Source: DAOPXV01 sp964551445 (GTDB taxonomy: Bacteria; Muiribacteriota; UBA9980). Taken from it: a DNA stretch of 64,000 nucleotides. Shown piece by piece: positions 48,830 to 63,800 of this stretch. Numbering within the stretch: the stretch's first letter is position 1; each line of letters begins with the position of its first letter. The notes below the pieces were generated by a model. The model was not told the origin of the DNA and did no database searches. It worked only from the letters and a program-made list of their open reading frames with translations. The stretch spans positions 1 to 64,000 of the forward strand of contig CAZKCG010000025.1 in NCBI GenBank assembly GCA_964551445.1, in the 5' to 3' direction. Position numbers and translations under genes: made by a program.

Positions 48830-51800
48830 ATGAATACTACCATGAAAAGGCTCTTTTTAAGAGCGGCACTTGTCGGAATCGTCCTGGTATTAATGGTTTT
48901 GAATGCCTATTTGAGCGTGGCGAACGCTCAGACGGCCAACGGCACTAACAGGATTTATGTTTTGGATACGTCAAAAGTTGCCGGTGCGGCTACTTTTATC
49001 AAACATGCCTCGGCCCCTGAATTTAGTATGTATGTCAAAAACAACTGGTGGTACAGGGTGAGATTTACCAATGGCACCAATACTTACTACGCGCCTGGCC
49101 CTGGCGGTTTCAGACATTCGGGCGGCGACGCTGCTGTGACGAAAACCCTTGATTCGGCCACCCCGGCGGCGGGAACATATACCGCGTATATGGAAGAAGC
49201 CGACAACGGCGCCAGTGCCGGAACCTGGGGAAACAACATCAGCGGTGACATAGAAGACGGCCCGTATACGGTTGATACTCTCGGTCCGGTTGTGTCAACA
49301 ATGAATCCGGTAGATAATGCCTATACCAATGATCAGACTCCCACGTTCGACTGGTCTTTTTCCGATGCGGGCTGCGGAATGCACGCTACTCTGCCTTACA
49401 GAATTTTCGTAGATGGTACTGCACCGCTTGGGCGTGGAACATATACTAATCACACTCTGGGCTCCGATCTTATCGAAGGAAACCACACATGGTATGTCAG
49501 AGCATTTGACAAAGACGATAACGTTACACAGTCGGCGACCCGCAACATAAAGATCGATATAACGGTTCCTACCGCTGTCGGCGGCCGTGTTCCCGCTACT
49601 AACGCCTGGGCTCCGGCCAGTCCGGTTTTTTCCTGGAACGCGACGACCGATCCGACGAGCGGCGGAGTTTCTTCAGGATTGAAAGATGTCGACCGTTACG
49701 TAGTCTATGTTTATACCCCTGGTCCTGGAACGCATGTGACGAATTCGGCGCCTACTAACGCTCTGACTATTAATGACATAACGCTGGCCGAAGGTACCTA
49801 TGACTGGTGCGTTCAGGTTTGGGACAACGCGGGAAATGTTAATAACGGGACATGGAACACTATAAAGATCGATACCACGGCTCCGGCTGTTACTTTGACC
49901 GCGCCGAACGGCGGCCAGTCCTGGAAAGGCGCCACTTCAAAAACGATCACATGGACGAACGCCACGGACGGCGGTAGCGGTATGGCAGCGAATCCTATAA
50001 CTCTTTTTTATTCTACCGCTGGCTCAGGCGGCCCGTGGACGCAGATCGCGACTAACGAAGCCAACGACGGAACTTACACCTGGAACCCGGTAGCTTCTCT
50101 TAATTCTACCGATTGTTACATCAAGATAGAGGCTAAAGACGCAGTTGGAAATGTCGGGAAAGACGGTTCCGATGCCGCTTTCACTATAGATTCCACCGCT
50201 CCGTCGGTCTCGCTTTCTGACGATCATCCTGACTCTTATGTTAAAAATGGCGATACAGTCAATATTACCGCCACTTTCGTGGAAGCTACAAGCGGAATAA
50301 ACGAAGGGACTCCGCCGAAGATCACTATAGGCGCGCTCATCGTCAATCAGCCGATGTTAAAGGTATCGAATCTTGTCTGGACCTACTCGTGGGTCGTTCC
50401 GGCCGGAAATGACGGCGTAAAGGCTGTTTCAATAAGCGCCACGGATAACGTCGCGTTCGCCAACACCGCCGCGACCGGAAAGAATAGTTACACTATCGAT
50501 AATACCGCACCGGCCGCTTTTACCCTTTCGACACCGGCGGATAACTTTTATACCAATAACAATAAACCTACATTCACATGGAACGCCTCTGCCGACGGTT
50601 CGGGCATTGGACTACATACATTAACACCGTATCGCGTAAAGATCGGTTCAAACTGGTGCCCTTACATAAAACCGGGTTCGACGACATTTACTTACGGCGA
50701 TGAAGTAAACGCAGGGCTTCTGGCGTATTATAAACTCGATAATAATACCACTGATTCCGGCACTGGCGGCTTGAACGGTACTTTTGTTTCTTCGACCGAT
50801 ATCGCCGGAAAGATCGACCGTGGTAGAGATTTTGACGGCAGCGACGCCGCGATGACCATCCCTTCAGGATTTAGTGATTTTTCGAAAGGCCTTTCTATTT
50901 CAACATGGGTTTCTTTCGATGACGTTAATACCGACTGGCAGAGGATCTGCGAATTCAATACCGGCTCGAGCACCCCGAATAATGACTTTGCTCTGACGGT
51001 CAATTCAGTTGACGGCTCGCTGCAGTTCGAGGTTAACAACAGCACATGGGCCGGAGGTCTGGCCACTCCGGGCGCGACAGTGGCTACCGGAGCCCAATGG
51101 TATCATGTGGTCGTTGTCGGAACTCCCAACGCCGCCAACGGGAAATTAACGGCTAACATATATGTTAACGGTGTTTTGAAAGCCGGGCCGACCGATATCG
51201 ATATGCCGAATGTTGCCGTCCGTGATTATAACAAGCTCGCCTCATCCGCGACGAGCGCTTCGGCGAATGAATTGAACGGCCGGATAGATGATTTCAGGAT
51301 ATATAATCGCCCATTGTCCGATGATGAAAGAGCCCAGCTGAAATCATACGGCGATACAGGCGGTAATCTCGCCGGCTATGCCGATGGCGCCTATAACTGG
51401 CAGGTTGAAGCCATGGACGGAATGGATTTCACGACCTTAAGCACCGCTCCCGCCCGCGGAATTTACATTGATACAGTTAATCCCGTCGTTCCGGCTAACA
51501 CTATCACTTCCCCGAACGGAACCGAATACTGGCTCGGCGGTTCTTCACATAACATCACATGGACTTCGGCCGGCATCACGGACGCTAATCTTGCCGCTGC
51601 TCCCATTACTCTTCAATACTGGGATGGGGCGACCTGGACCGATATCGCCGGCGCCGTCGATATCGCCAACAGCGGTTCTTTTGCGTGGACGATACCTTCG
51701 GCGGATATAAAGGGCACCCGAGTCAGGCTTATAGCCAAGGACCGGGCGACAAATAAGGCTGGTGACGATTCTGACGCAACTTTTGATATAGGCACCCCGC

Positions 51801-54800
51801 CTAACGCGTTCACGAATCTGACTCCGGCCGATAACTTATACACAAGCAACACGGCGCCGACTTTTACCTGGAATACCACGACTGACGTGGGGGCGGCCGG
51901 AATGCATACGCTGGCTCCGTATAGAGTCAAGATCGGCGGGACTTTTCAGCCTTATGTAAGCGCGGCCACTTATGCCTATGGTGCGGATGTAATGGCGGGA
52001 CTCGCGGCTTACTATAAACTCGATGGAAACCTTAACGATTCCAGCGGCAACGGCCGAAACGCAACAGGTCTTATTAATAACGCCGCTTATGTGGCCGGAA
52101 AGATCAACGATTCTATAACCCTCGATGGCAATAATGATGGCGTAACTCTCGCGAATAATGGTTTTAACGATTTCACCAAAGGCTTGACATTGTCAGCATG
52201 GATAAATAACAACTCAGGCGCTGCCGCAAACGACAGGATCATAGAACTTGGCGTCGATAATGGCGCTACTAACAACGATTCGGTAATACTCGGTCTTGGC
52301 GGTACGGCAAGGACTCAGGCGCGCTTTAGAGTTCACTGGTCGGCGTCGCAGCAAAATCTTGATTCAGCCTCAGGCTTGATCGCAGATTCAACATGGTGCC
52401 ACCTTTTGGTCCGCGGTACTCCGAAAAATGGAAGTCTCGAGGTTGAACTCTACATAGACGGCGCCAAGGTCGCGGGGCCAACTCTTATGCATATGCCGAG
52501 GGTTGTTAACCGTACTTGTAACCGTTTGGGTTTAGAGACTGATAATAGTTCTTCTGATTATTTTGGAAGTATCGACGATGTCAGGATATATACAAGGGCT
52601 GTCAGCGTCGAAGAAATTGCTCGAATTTATAACTATGGAGTCGATGGCGGAGTTCTTCCGACACTCGCTGACGGCGCTTACGTCTGGGAAGTCGAAGCTC
52701 AGGATAATGACGGAAATACCAGGCTGTCCGCTCCGTCTTTTACCGTCAATATCGATACCACTCCTCCGACGGACCTTACGGCCGGTCAGCTCGATAAACT
52801 GGGCTTCAGTAACGCCAATGGAACCGTCACCGCGAGCGGTGATCTCACCGGCGGCGACGCTTATTCTGAACCAGCCAAGCTTCAGATATATGTGGGCGTG
52901 CTGAATCCGCCGCTCGCTGGCACAGCCGCTACAGCCACCGAAACGGCTTTCGTCACGACTCATAACAGTGGTGATAGCATAATATCTTCTATAGCCAAAC
53001 AAACTGAAAACCACCTCGTATGGTATAGATTGATAGATCGTGCCGGAAATACTTCGGGCTGGACACAGGACGGTTCCGTTCCTCCGATAAGCGCCGTCAA
53101 CCTCGATGTTGCAAACCTCGGGGCGAGCAAAATGACGGGCAAAGTGGTTGCAACCGCCGGCGTTACATCATACGCCACCGGCGTGAACGCGGTTCTGACC
53201 GTTTATACGGATACCGACGCCGTTCAGGCCAACGGCGGTATAACAAAGCTTGGAACTAAAACTGGCGAAGACTGGCAGACCTACGCCGGCGACGTAATAA
53301 CCGGCCAGACCTTTACCGTTGGAAACTATATGTCATACACCGTTACGAGCCAGAAAGGAAACGAATCAGACTATGACTATGACGGCCAGATACCGGCCGT
53401 TCCGGATGTCGCCAAGTTAAGCGCCAGCGGCGTTACCGGAAACATAGTGGCTTCTGCCGCGGTCGGCGTCGCCGCCGATACTTTAAAGGCGTTTCAGGCT
53501 GACGACGCCGCGGGCACCGCCGCCGTTTCAAAAGGCAGCAAGCTCAATATATCCGCTGCCGGAACTTATATTTCGGGACAGGTTTTCACAAATGATAAGT
53601 TTATTTTATATACCCTTACCAATGCCAACGGCAACGAATCGGCCTACGCGTCCGACGGAAAGATCCCGAAAGCTCCGACGGCCGCCTTTATTAAATCGGG
53701 CACGGACAATCCCGTCAACTATATAAGTTCCGGGTCCGTCGCGGCTCCGATAGTTACAGTTACTCCTGAAGCGGTTAACGCGGCTCATAACCTTTTCGCT
53801 TTTCTCGATGACGGCGCCACTCATACTACCACGAACGGCGTCGGCGTCGCCGCGAACGCGTCTCCGAAAGATGTGACCGTCGCCACGGCCGCCGCTCTGA
53901 ATCAGGGCGCCGTTATTGTCAAGGCATATACCAGAGATACCGCTAACGGAAATGAATCGAATTATTTTACCGGCACCGCCGGAACGAAAGACACTGTGGC
54001 GGCTACCGTTACCGATGTGACATCCGCTCACGCCAACGGATATTTCAGGGTTGGCGAAGTTATAGACATAACCGTTAAATTTTCCGAGAGCGTTGATGTG
54101 AACACCGGCGGAGGAACGCCTTCAATAGATTTAAACAGCAGCGGAACAGCCAAGGCGATCTATAATTCGGGCAGCGGATCAGACACTCTTACTTTCAGAT
54201 ACACCGTAGCCGCCGGCGAAAATTCTGCCGACTTAAATTACGATCTCACTACCTCGCTTGTATTAAACAGCGGCACGATCAAAGACGTCGCTCTCAATAA
54301 CGCCACTCTTACGCTTCCCGCTCTTGCGGCTGCGAACTCGCTCGGTACGCAAAAATGGATCGTTATCGATAATAACGCGCCTACGTTCAATATCCAATAT
54401 TATTCAGATGCCCCTCTTACGACGTCCAAGGGTGATAATCCGTTCCTTAAAGCCGGCACATATTATTTAAAGGTAACTTCGAACGAAACTCTTCCCGTAA
54501 CGCTCACCGTTTCGATCGCCGCAGAAGGCACGGCTAACGATGTTATCGATGATGTAACCGTCGTTCATGGAGCGGCTGTCAACAATGAATTCAAATATAC
54601 GCGCGTAATAGCTTATGACGCTGCCGCCATAGGAACCGTCCTTGAAAACATTTCGATCACCGGCACCGATACGGCCGGAAACACCGCCACTAACGCGAAT
54701 CCGACAAATGAAGCGACGAAAGCGGCTTATACGGATACCGTTCTTCCGACATTCACAACAAGCTATTATTCAGACAACGGTCTTACTTTAGCGATGGGTT

Positions 54801-57800
54801 CGAATCCGAGCCTTTCGTCCGGCACCTATTATATAAAGCTGACCGCTGACGAGCCGCTTCAGGCCCTTCCTACGGTTTCGATCGCGGCGGAAGGCACGGC
54901 GAACGATAAGACGAACGATCCGTCGTCCGGGCTCTTCGGCCTTCCTACTGCGTTTTTTAAATATACCCGCATGATCAATAACGACGCGGCGGCTATAGGC
55001 GTGGCCCTTGAAGATACCTCGATCACGGGAACCGACCGCGCCGGAAACACTTCGAACAATGTCGATCCTACCAATGAAGCCGCGAATGTAGCTTATACCG
55101 ATACGGTAAAACCGACCATAGCTACTTTTGACTGCGCGAACCTCGTCAACGTCGCGCCTGACGATTTCCTCTTATCTACCATGAGCGGCGATTTTTCATG
55201 GACCTGCGCCGACACTTCTCTGAAACAGATGACCTACAGGGTCGATTATACGGGCCCCGCTGCCGACGCTACCGGCAATTCGCCGACCACCTGGGGAAGC
55301 GATACAACCTGGACAAAAACCTGGGCAAGCTTCCGCGACGGCACTTATACTTTCACTCTGAAAATAACCGATACCGCTGGAAATACTCTCACTCAGAATA
55401 AAGCCATAAAATGCGACAAGACGGTTCCAGCTTTCGCCACAATGGATAACTATGTCTATAATACTTATTCAGGATTTGGAAAAGACGTCACGCCTACATT
55501 CGGCCAGGCTGTCGTCGTTTCAAACACGGCTCCCGTCGCGAGCACAACAGTTACAACGAGCGATCCGACGGCAGGCGGCGTAACGTCCGGCATCGGAAAA
55601 TACAGAGTTAAAGCCGGCCTTGCGCTTACCGATTTTGCCACCGGCGCCGATTACGACTCCGGCGATATGGTTTCGGGTGCAACCACCATGCCTTCCGTCA
55701 CAAGCACATATACTTTCGCTCATAATGACGCCGTCAAATGGATGGTTCGCGTTTACGATAAAACAGGGAATTACACTGATTCCGTTATCAAGACATTTAC
55801 AGTCGATACGCAGGCGCCGAATTCATGCGGCGTGGTCTATCCCGCGGACACGAAATGGGTAATGACCAACACGCCTAATCTCCAGTGGAGCGCGGCCGTC
55901 GATAACGGCGCTGCCGGGGCCGGACATTACGTGTTTTATATTGACGATAATTCCGACTTTTCATCGCCGATCAAACCTCCGTTCGAAAAAGTGCCTCCAT
56001 CGGACTATACTCTGCTTGCGGCCGATTTCCCTGTTAACACTTATGAAGGCAAATGGTTGTACTGGAAGGTAAGATTGTACGATAAAGCGCTTAATTACGC
56101 GGATTTCGCGGCCGCCAATTCGAGTTTCAGATTTGATATGACCAAGCCGACGGTTGTTTTGGATAACCCTGTCGGCGGCGGCACTAATGAATTAATGCTT
56201 GGTGCGGCTGACGCCGGGGCGGTAAAAAGTTTCTGGGTAAATTCCACGACGCCTACGATAAAATGGAACGGCCAGACCGATCCCGCTCCCGTATCCGGCG
56301 GCGCCGCTTCAGGATGGCAGTCGCCTGAAAAATTCCTCGTCGAAGTATCCGCTACCTCTTTCGGCGCGGCCGTTTACAGTTTCGCCGGCGCCAACTCGGT
56401 TTTATCGCCCAACAGCCATGTTCTCGGCAGCGCCCTTTCCGAGAACACGACTTACTTTTTCAGGGTCAGGCATTTTGATAAAGGCGGCGAAGCAAGCGCC
56501 GTTGACGGTAATTCAAATATCAATCCGATATGGAGCTTCCATCTTGACGTGACGAAACCGAACCAGGTCACCAATATATGGCCCGGAAATCTCGTCTTAA
56601 CGGGCTCTACCGACTGGGTAAACACTAAAAAGCCTCTTTTCAAGTGGAAAGACGGCGCCGATGCCGGCGTCGGAACCAAGGAAGTCGTTATCGAACTGGC
56701 TACCGATCAGGCTTTTGGAGCTGGCGACATAATTTATACGAAGATCATCCCCGGCGCGCTTGTAGCTCAATATAATTCCTCGGCTGACGGCTCTTTCCCA
56801 GCTTTGGACGAGAGCGTCATGTATTACTGGCGTGTAGCCGTAAGAGACCATTTTTATCCGTCGAACCCTCAATCCGACTGGTCGGACGCTTTTAAATTCA
56901 AGATAGATATAACGAAACCCGATGTTCCCGTTACTCTTGAACCCGGCGTTTTCGCCGCTACGGGTACTACGGGCGATATGGCGCAGGTTTCATACTGGAT
57001 AAATTCCCGCCAGCCGAAGTTCAAGTGGAACGCGACGAATGACCCGTTGTCAAACGCCGGCGCTTCGGGCATCAATCATATGAACGTTCAGATATCCACC
57101 AAGAACGGCGTCGGAGCGGGTAACACTTTCGCCGACGGCATCTGCTTCACTTCGCCTAATATAGCGGCTGCGGCCGTTGATTATCAGATGACGAGCGATA
57201 TAACTCAAAGCGGATCGCTTTACTGGCGTCTAGTGGCCTACGATAACACCGGCGCGCCTGTGGCTACCGATAACTTTGAAATTTCTCAGATCTTCGGCTT
57301 CGGAATGGATTTCGCGCCGCCCGACTATTTCTCGATAAGTTCGGATTATTCCGATAATACGCTCTTAAATACAAGAAACATTACACTATACCCTGTCGGA
57401 GTTAATAAAACCATGGCCAACGCGCGCGACTCGGTCGGCGATCTTGCCGACGGCACTTCAGGTCTTGGCGCGGCGGGTATCGACAGGGTCGAATATTATT
57501 ATAAAAGAACTTCAGAAGTTGAAACGGCCTGGAAAAAGATCGGACAGACGAATGTTCCGCCTTATAATATGGATATAACCATCCCCGATGACGGCGGTAT
57601 CGATATAGGCGCGAAGGTTTATGATCTGGCCCAGAACGTAAGGACATGGGATTATTCAAACCCCGGAAGCACCGAAGTAAGTTTCGGGCTTCTCGGTGAA
57701 TATTATTCGACGACCGGCATAGCTTCGCCGCCCGCGACCTCTCATGAAGTAAGGTTGAAAAGGATCGATCAGACTATAAATTTCGTGTGGAACGATCCCG

Positions 57801-60800
57801 ATTCCCCGACTAAATCGGGCGCTACAGGAAACCATATAGTTAATAACGATAGATTTCTGGTCAAATGGTCAGGGAAATTCAACGCTACGACCGCCGATAC
57901 TTATACTTTCAGACTTACAGGCGATGACGGCGTCAGGCTTTATATTAACGGCGTCTCAAGGATAGCCGCGGGAGCATGGGCGGATCAGGGGCCGACGGCT
58001 TATACATCGGCGGGCATCGGCCTTGCCGCAGGCTGGCACATGATCGAGGTTCAGTACTATGAAGCCACCGGCGGCGCTTCGGTCAAGCTCGAAGTTAAAG
58101 TTGGAGCGGGGGCTTATCAGGTCGTTCCTTCCTCGTGGCTCTGCACTAAGATAGACGACGCGGTATTAAGAAATATCAGGGTCGATACACGCGGACCGTC
58201 AACGACGGTCATGAACCTTCCCACATTCACGAAGTATGATTTTTTTGACGTTAACTGGAAAATATCCGACGACACTTATGAAATGAATACCACTAACAAA
58301 TTCAAGGCTGATTTTGACGACGGCAGCGTTGGCGGAGTTATTGCGAGAACCGCGGGCAGTTCATTGTTGGAATCGACATCGCAGAGCGTTTCTGGCGGAT
58401 TTGACGGCGCTTATTGTCTTAAGGTTTCAAAAGGCGCCAATAACCTGCTTATAGATTTCAAACCTCCGGTCGCGACCTTTCCTTATGCGTTGAGCACCTA
58501 TAAATACGTAAACTTCGCTTATAACATAAACAACCTTGATATTTCGCTTTTCGCGACGTTTATTTTGAACGGCATTACAAGGACCGAGCTCATTCAGATA
58601 AAAGGGGAGCTTGCGTCTAAAACCAGATCTGAAAACGCCCCGACCGTTGTCGGTTGGGATAATACTGACGCCGCCGGTTATTTGAGCGGCTTTAAAGATG
58701 ATATGACATGGAGAGCGGTTACCGTAAATCTCTATGAATATTTAAGAAAAATTTACGGCTCTAAGGTCGACGGCATAAATATAACCGAGGTCTATTTCTA
58801 TGGTGAAAATCCCGCCGTCGGCGCCTATATGTATATCGATAATTTCTCTATATCCGATAAAGGTATGGCTCAGTCCAGCCTTGATTCGAGAAGAGGCTGG
58901 AATGACAGCTGGCAGCGCTGGCAGAATGACGCGGTCTCAGCCGCCGCTTTCATACCTTCGTTCGCACAGACGTTTACAAATGCCGAAGACGGCGAAACCT
59001 ATTTCTTCAGAGGCGCGGCTCTTGATAACGGCGGAAAATTCGAGACCCCGCCCGCTGATAACCTTCTGCGCCGTATAACCATAGTCAAATCGCCGCCGGA
59101 CCCGCCCACTAATTTAAGATGGGAAGCTCTGGCTAATGACGGAGTGACCTGGGTTTCGGCTAAACACTCAAATATCGACCTGGCACCGCCGGACAACAGA
59201 AAAATAAGGGCCGTTTGGGACGAGCCTAAAGACGGTTCTGGCATTGAGGATTACTATGTTCAGGTCGCGACCGATGAAAACTTCCTGAAAATAGATTCCA
59301 CGCTTTCTAAATGGACTGGCAGCAGCGCTCCGAACTATCCGTTTATCGGACAGGACGGAACCCGTTATTATTTCAGGGTGCTCGCTAAAAATAACGCCGG
59401 TTTCTCAAAACCGACCACGATAAAAGAGAGTTATCGTTCGTATTATTCGACGCCGTCGGGCGATACTATCGGTTATAACGCCGCGGCCGCAGCTCCCGCC
59501 AACTGGCAGACGAGCGCCGTTACCCGTGATAACCTTGTCAACAGTTTCGGCTGGGGAACGGTCGAGATCGCGAGCGCGCATAAAATAGTAACGCTCATGG
59601 ATGATAATTTCACCTCTGCTCCGGGCGCTCCGGATTGGACGCCCGTCGATGCTGAATTTACTCATGATGTCGTTAATAAATGGGTTATCAACGATAACCA
59701 GGCGAATAATCAAGAGAAAAAAATGATTTCGAAGGAATTCGACCTGAGCGGCGCTTATGACTCAGGAAAACTTGAATCCCTGCTGGCGCACAGATTGATC
59801 GACGCCGGAGATTATGCTACCGTTGAAGTTCAATATTACGACGCCGCTTCGACCAAATGGAAAACGGACTGTTTTGAAAAATACACTTCCGCTTCGCCCT
59901 TGCAATCAGCCGTTGGTGTCCCGACCTGGCAGGCAAAGACTTTCGTTCTCAATCAGGCGATCGGAAAAAGCAGGGTCAGATTATATTTTGTAGTTAAAAG
60001 CGACGGCGGCACCAAACCTGTTTTTTACCTTAACAACGTTACTTTTACAGCTGAGCGCAAGATCAATTCGGACATCGGCGAGGTCAAATTCGAAGATCCT
60101 TTCAACTCGGCTATAAACGCGGCCGACTGGCCGACCGCGGATGCGGAATTTGTTTATAACGCTTCGGGTTATCCCTATGTTACCGCTCTGACTGGCGCGG
60201 TAACCAGAAAAATGATATCGAAAGAGTTCGATCTTACAAGCGCTTCGATCGCAAGCGTTGAGTGCAACATTAAATACAGTTCGGCGGATGCCGGCGACAG
60301 CGCTAAATTCGCGGTTGAATACTATAACGGCGCCGCCTGGGCGGTCGATACTTCAGAAACTTATTCCAACATAAACCTTGTCTGGCCGCTTAAATCTTTC
60401 GTTCTGAAAAACGCTCTTGGAAAGAACCGCGTCAGAATAGCCGCTTATGTCACCGGCGACGGCGACGCCACCAAGCCCGATTTCGGATTCGATAACGTTA
60501 AATTGTACACCGGCGTGAAATATGTATATAAGAGAGGTTTAACCAATACTACGTTCTACCGCCGCGACCTGATCTTCTCGCCAAATTCGAAAAATAAAAA
60601 GATCACGGTTAAAGTACAGGGAACCGCCAATTATACGATCACCGTCAATGGAAGTTCTTATCCAGTTACTACCGACTCCATCAAAACTCTTGAAAGCCCT
60701 TACGACTTTACCGTCGCGGACTATAACGTTATATCCATAAGCCTTACGAACACGCCGTTTGCGTCTTATACACAGCCGGCTATCTCTTATCAGGCGGCGG

Positions 60801-63800
60801 TCGATGAAAAACTTGAAATGGTCGTAAATACCAAACCTCCAAGGGTTTCGGAAATAGTGGCGTACGCGGCTGACGGTTCGAATATCGATCTTAAGGCCAA
60901 TCCATCGCCTTATCAGTATTCCAAGGATTTCATCGTCAAGGTGAAATCGACCAGTATCACAGGTCTTAAAGGTTATTATTACAAGATATGGTCTTACACG
61001 GTTCCGGCCGCCGGCGGTCAGAACGCTCCGGCCAACGATACTGACGGAACTTATGTTCCTTTCACTGTCGCCGATACCGACGTGAGTATAAGCATACCCG
61101 TTACTGTTAGTTATGAAAGAGAAACCTGCAGCGTATGGTTCGTCGATACTACCGATCTTAACGGTTTTTCGTATGGCGGCGGCGTGTTGATGAGGGTTGA
61201 CCAGGATAAGCCCGACAAGGTCGTGCTGCTTCCTTTCAAAGATGCCAGCGGAAATTTATTTACCACCGAACCTTTAAGCGTTAAAAAGCCCAGATTCAGA
61301 TGGCAGATCCCTAATGATCCGGCTTTCAGCAACACTCACTCGTCTCCCGCGTCTACTTCGGACGGTTCCGGCTGCGGTTCATATCAGCTCCAGCTGACGA
61401 GGTCGAACGATTTCACGAAACCCGATTTTGAGGTCTCCATAGAACACGACAAGGAACTTTTCACGACCGAAGCGTATTTCGAGCCCATGGAAACTCTTGC
61501 TCTTGGCGACTACAAATGGCGTGTAAGAGCTCGTGACGCCGTTACCGACACCGATGAACTGAATTTTTCGGATTGGAGCGATACGGGCGAACTTAATCTC
61601 GATTATCACCCGCCGGAAAGTTATGTGGTATTGCCTTCTCCGGAAGGTCCATACCTTCGTGAGACCGACAACACTGAATTTTTGCCCAACGTTTATTTTT
61701 CGCTCATACAAACCGATAACGTCAACAAATATCACAAGATATACACCAAGCCTTCGACCGAAGATACGGCCGTCATAGAACTTACGAACCTCGGGGCCGA
61801 CGATAACTATCCTCGCGTTGATAAGGACGGCCGTTACGTTGTTTTTGCGAGAAAAGACGACGTTAAATCTTTGATATTCACCATGGGTAATGATGGCGGC
61901 ACCAAGCCCGTATGCGTATCGCGCCAGACCTTCAATATGAAAAACCTTTCATCCGGCGATCGCATAAAATACACGGCCACGGTCACCGATCCCGTAACCG
62001 GCGGCGACGCTTATGCCTATTGGACCATAAGCACAAGGGATATAGAGATCAAGGCCGATAATATGGCCATTGAATATGATTACTATTCCGATACTACCGG
62101 CGTAGGTATCGGCGGTATTAACGTTCAGTACGAATCAACCGACGTCAGCCTCAACGGCGAGCTTCGCACCGGCCTTACATGGGCCGCTGCGGATAAACCG
62201 AATACGGATTTTATAGGCGGATCAAAGAACACATGGCTGCACAAGAAGATCCTTATACCGTCCACGGTTTTAAATTGTAATATAAAAACCTGGGAAGTCG
62301 CTCTTGAAAATGATACACCTGGAAAGAAGATCAATGTTTATTACGATAACATTTACGTTACCAATTCCGACGGAAGCGTTAACTATAAGATCTATTCCCG
62401 CGGAGATCTCCCTTATTCCGAGATGTCTTCGTATAATAAAAATTATGAAGATTATTCGGTAACCATCAAAAAAGACAAGTTGTCAAATGATGAGATGAAT
62501 ATTAATGTCACCAACGATTCGGGTCCGGATTTTTCGTCTAACGGCTGCAAGGTTATATACTCGAGTTTCGACTCGAAATACAGGCGTGATCGGATCAACA
62601 TAGGCGAGGTCGCTAAAGACTACACAATTAAACTTGAGATAACCGGAACCGAATCTAAAACTATATTCGATAAGTCCATGGAGAACGGCGATGATTTCAG
62701 AATTATATGGAAATACTGGGATACCGTTGCCGTGCCCAATGGCACCAAAGAGGTCGAACTTGACAGATATCTCGAAAATTTCAAGGAAGACAAAATAACC
62801 GTATGGTTCAAGATACAGGAAACCGCGGGATGGAGCGGCGGCCTTTCAAATTACTACATTGAATATGGAAGGCGCACGGTTAACGTCCCGCCGACCGACT
62901 ATTCCAAGGTTTACTATTTCTATGATGCTTTCGACGATGGAATAAGCGGCGACAGATGGACACAGGTCGGAAACGCCCAGTGGAATTCCGACGGCACCGT
63001 CGTGCTGCCCGATGCGTCGTCGGCTTCCGGAAACGGCATTGGTATCTATTCTAAGAAGAATTTCGAGCCGGGCCTGGGTATATTGATGTACATGAAAACT
63101 GATTTTATAACGAGTGAGATCCGTCTCGGCCTTGCGCAGAGCGATTTCAGTGAAGCTTTCGTATTCAAGTCGGATTTCTATGATCAATACATGCATGCAA
63201 GCGACGGATCGCAGGTGTGGAGCGCGGCCGGCGCATGGTTCGCGCATCCGACATTGCTTGATTCGATCGAAAATGATATCCTCAACTATCCTTCGCCCCA
63301 GAATTTCGCGGATGAAACAAATAAGTACAATATATTCTCTTTATCATGGCTGAAGCGCGTGGACGACGGCGATGCTCAGAACACTATCAGATGGCACTAT
63401 AACTCCACCGACTTTCCCAACGCCATGAACAAAGCGCCCCGCAAGGTTAAAGATTCAGGCGGAATTCCTCTTTATATGTTCAATATGGACTCGACCTCGC
63501 CCGTTTACATTGACAAGGTCATAGTCCGCCTTCTTCAGGAAAAAGAGCCGACCGCCTCTATAGACACTACCACTATCGAAATAAAGGGTCGTTACGAGGT
63601 CGCCCTTGTTAACATAAATGACGGTTCCTATGACGGCGGCGAGCAATATATAACTAAGGATTCCGAATATGACAGGCTCCGCCCGCGCATAAGCCCGGAC
63701 GGCTCAAAGATCGTTTACATGGCCGACATAGGCTTTAACCAGTACGACGTTTATTTGATAAATTCGGACGGAACCGGAAATACCCGCCTTACGACATATG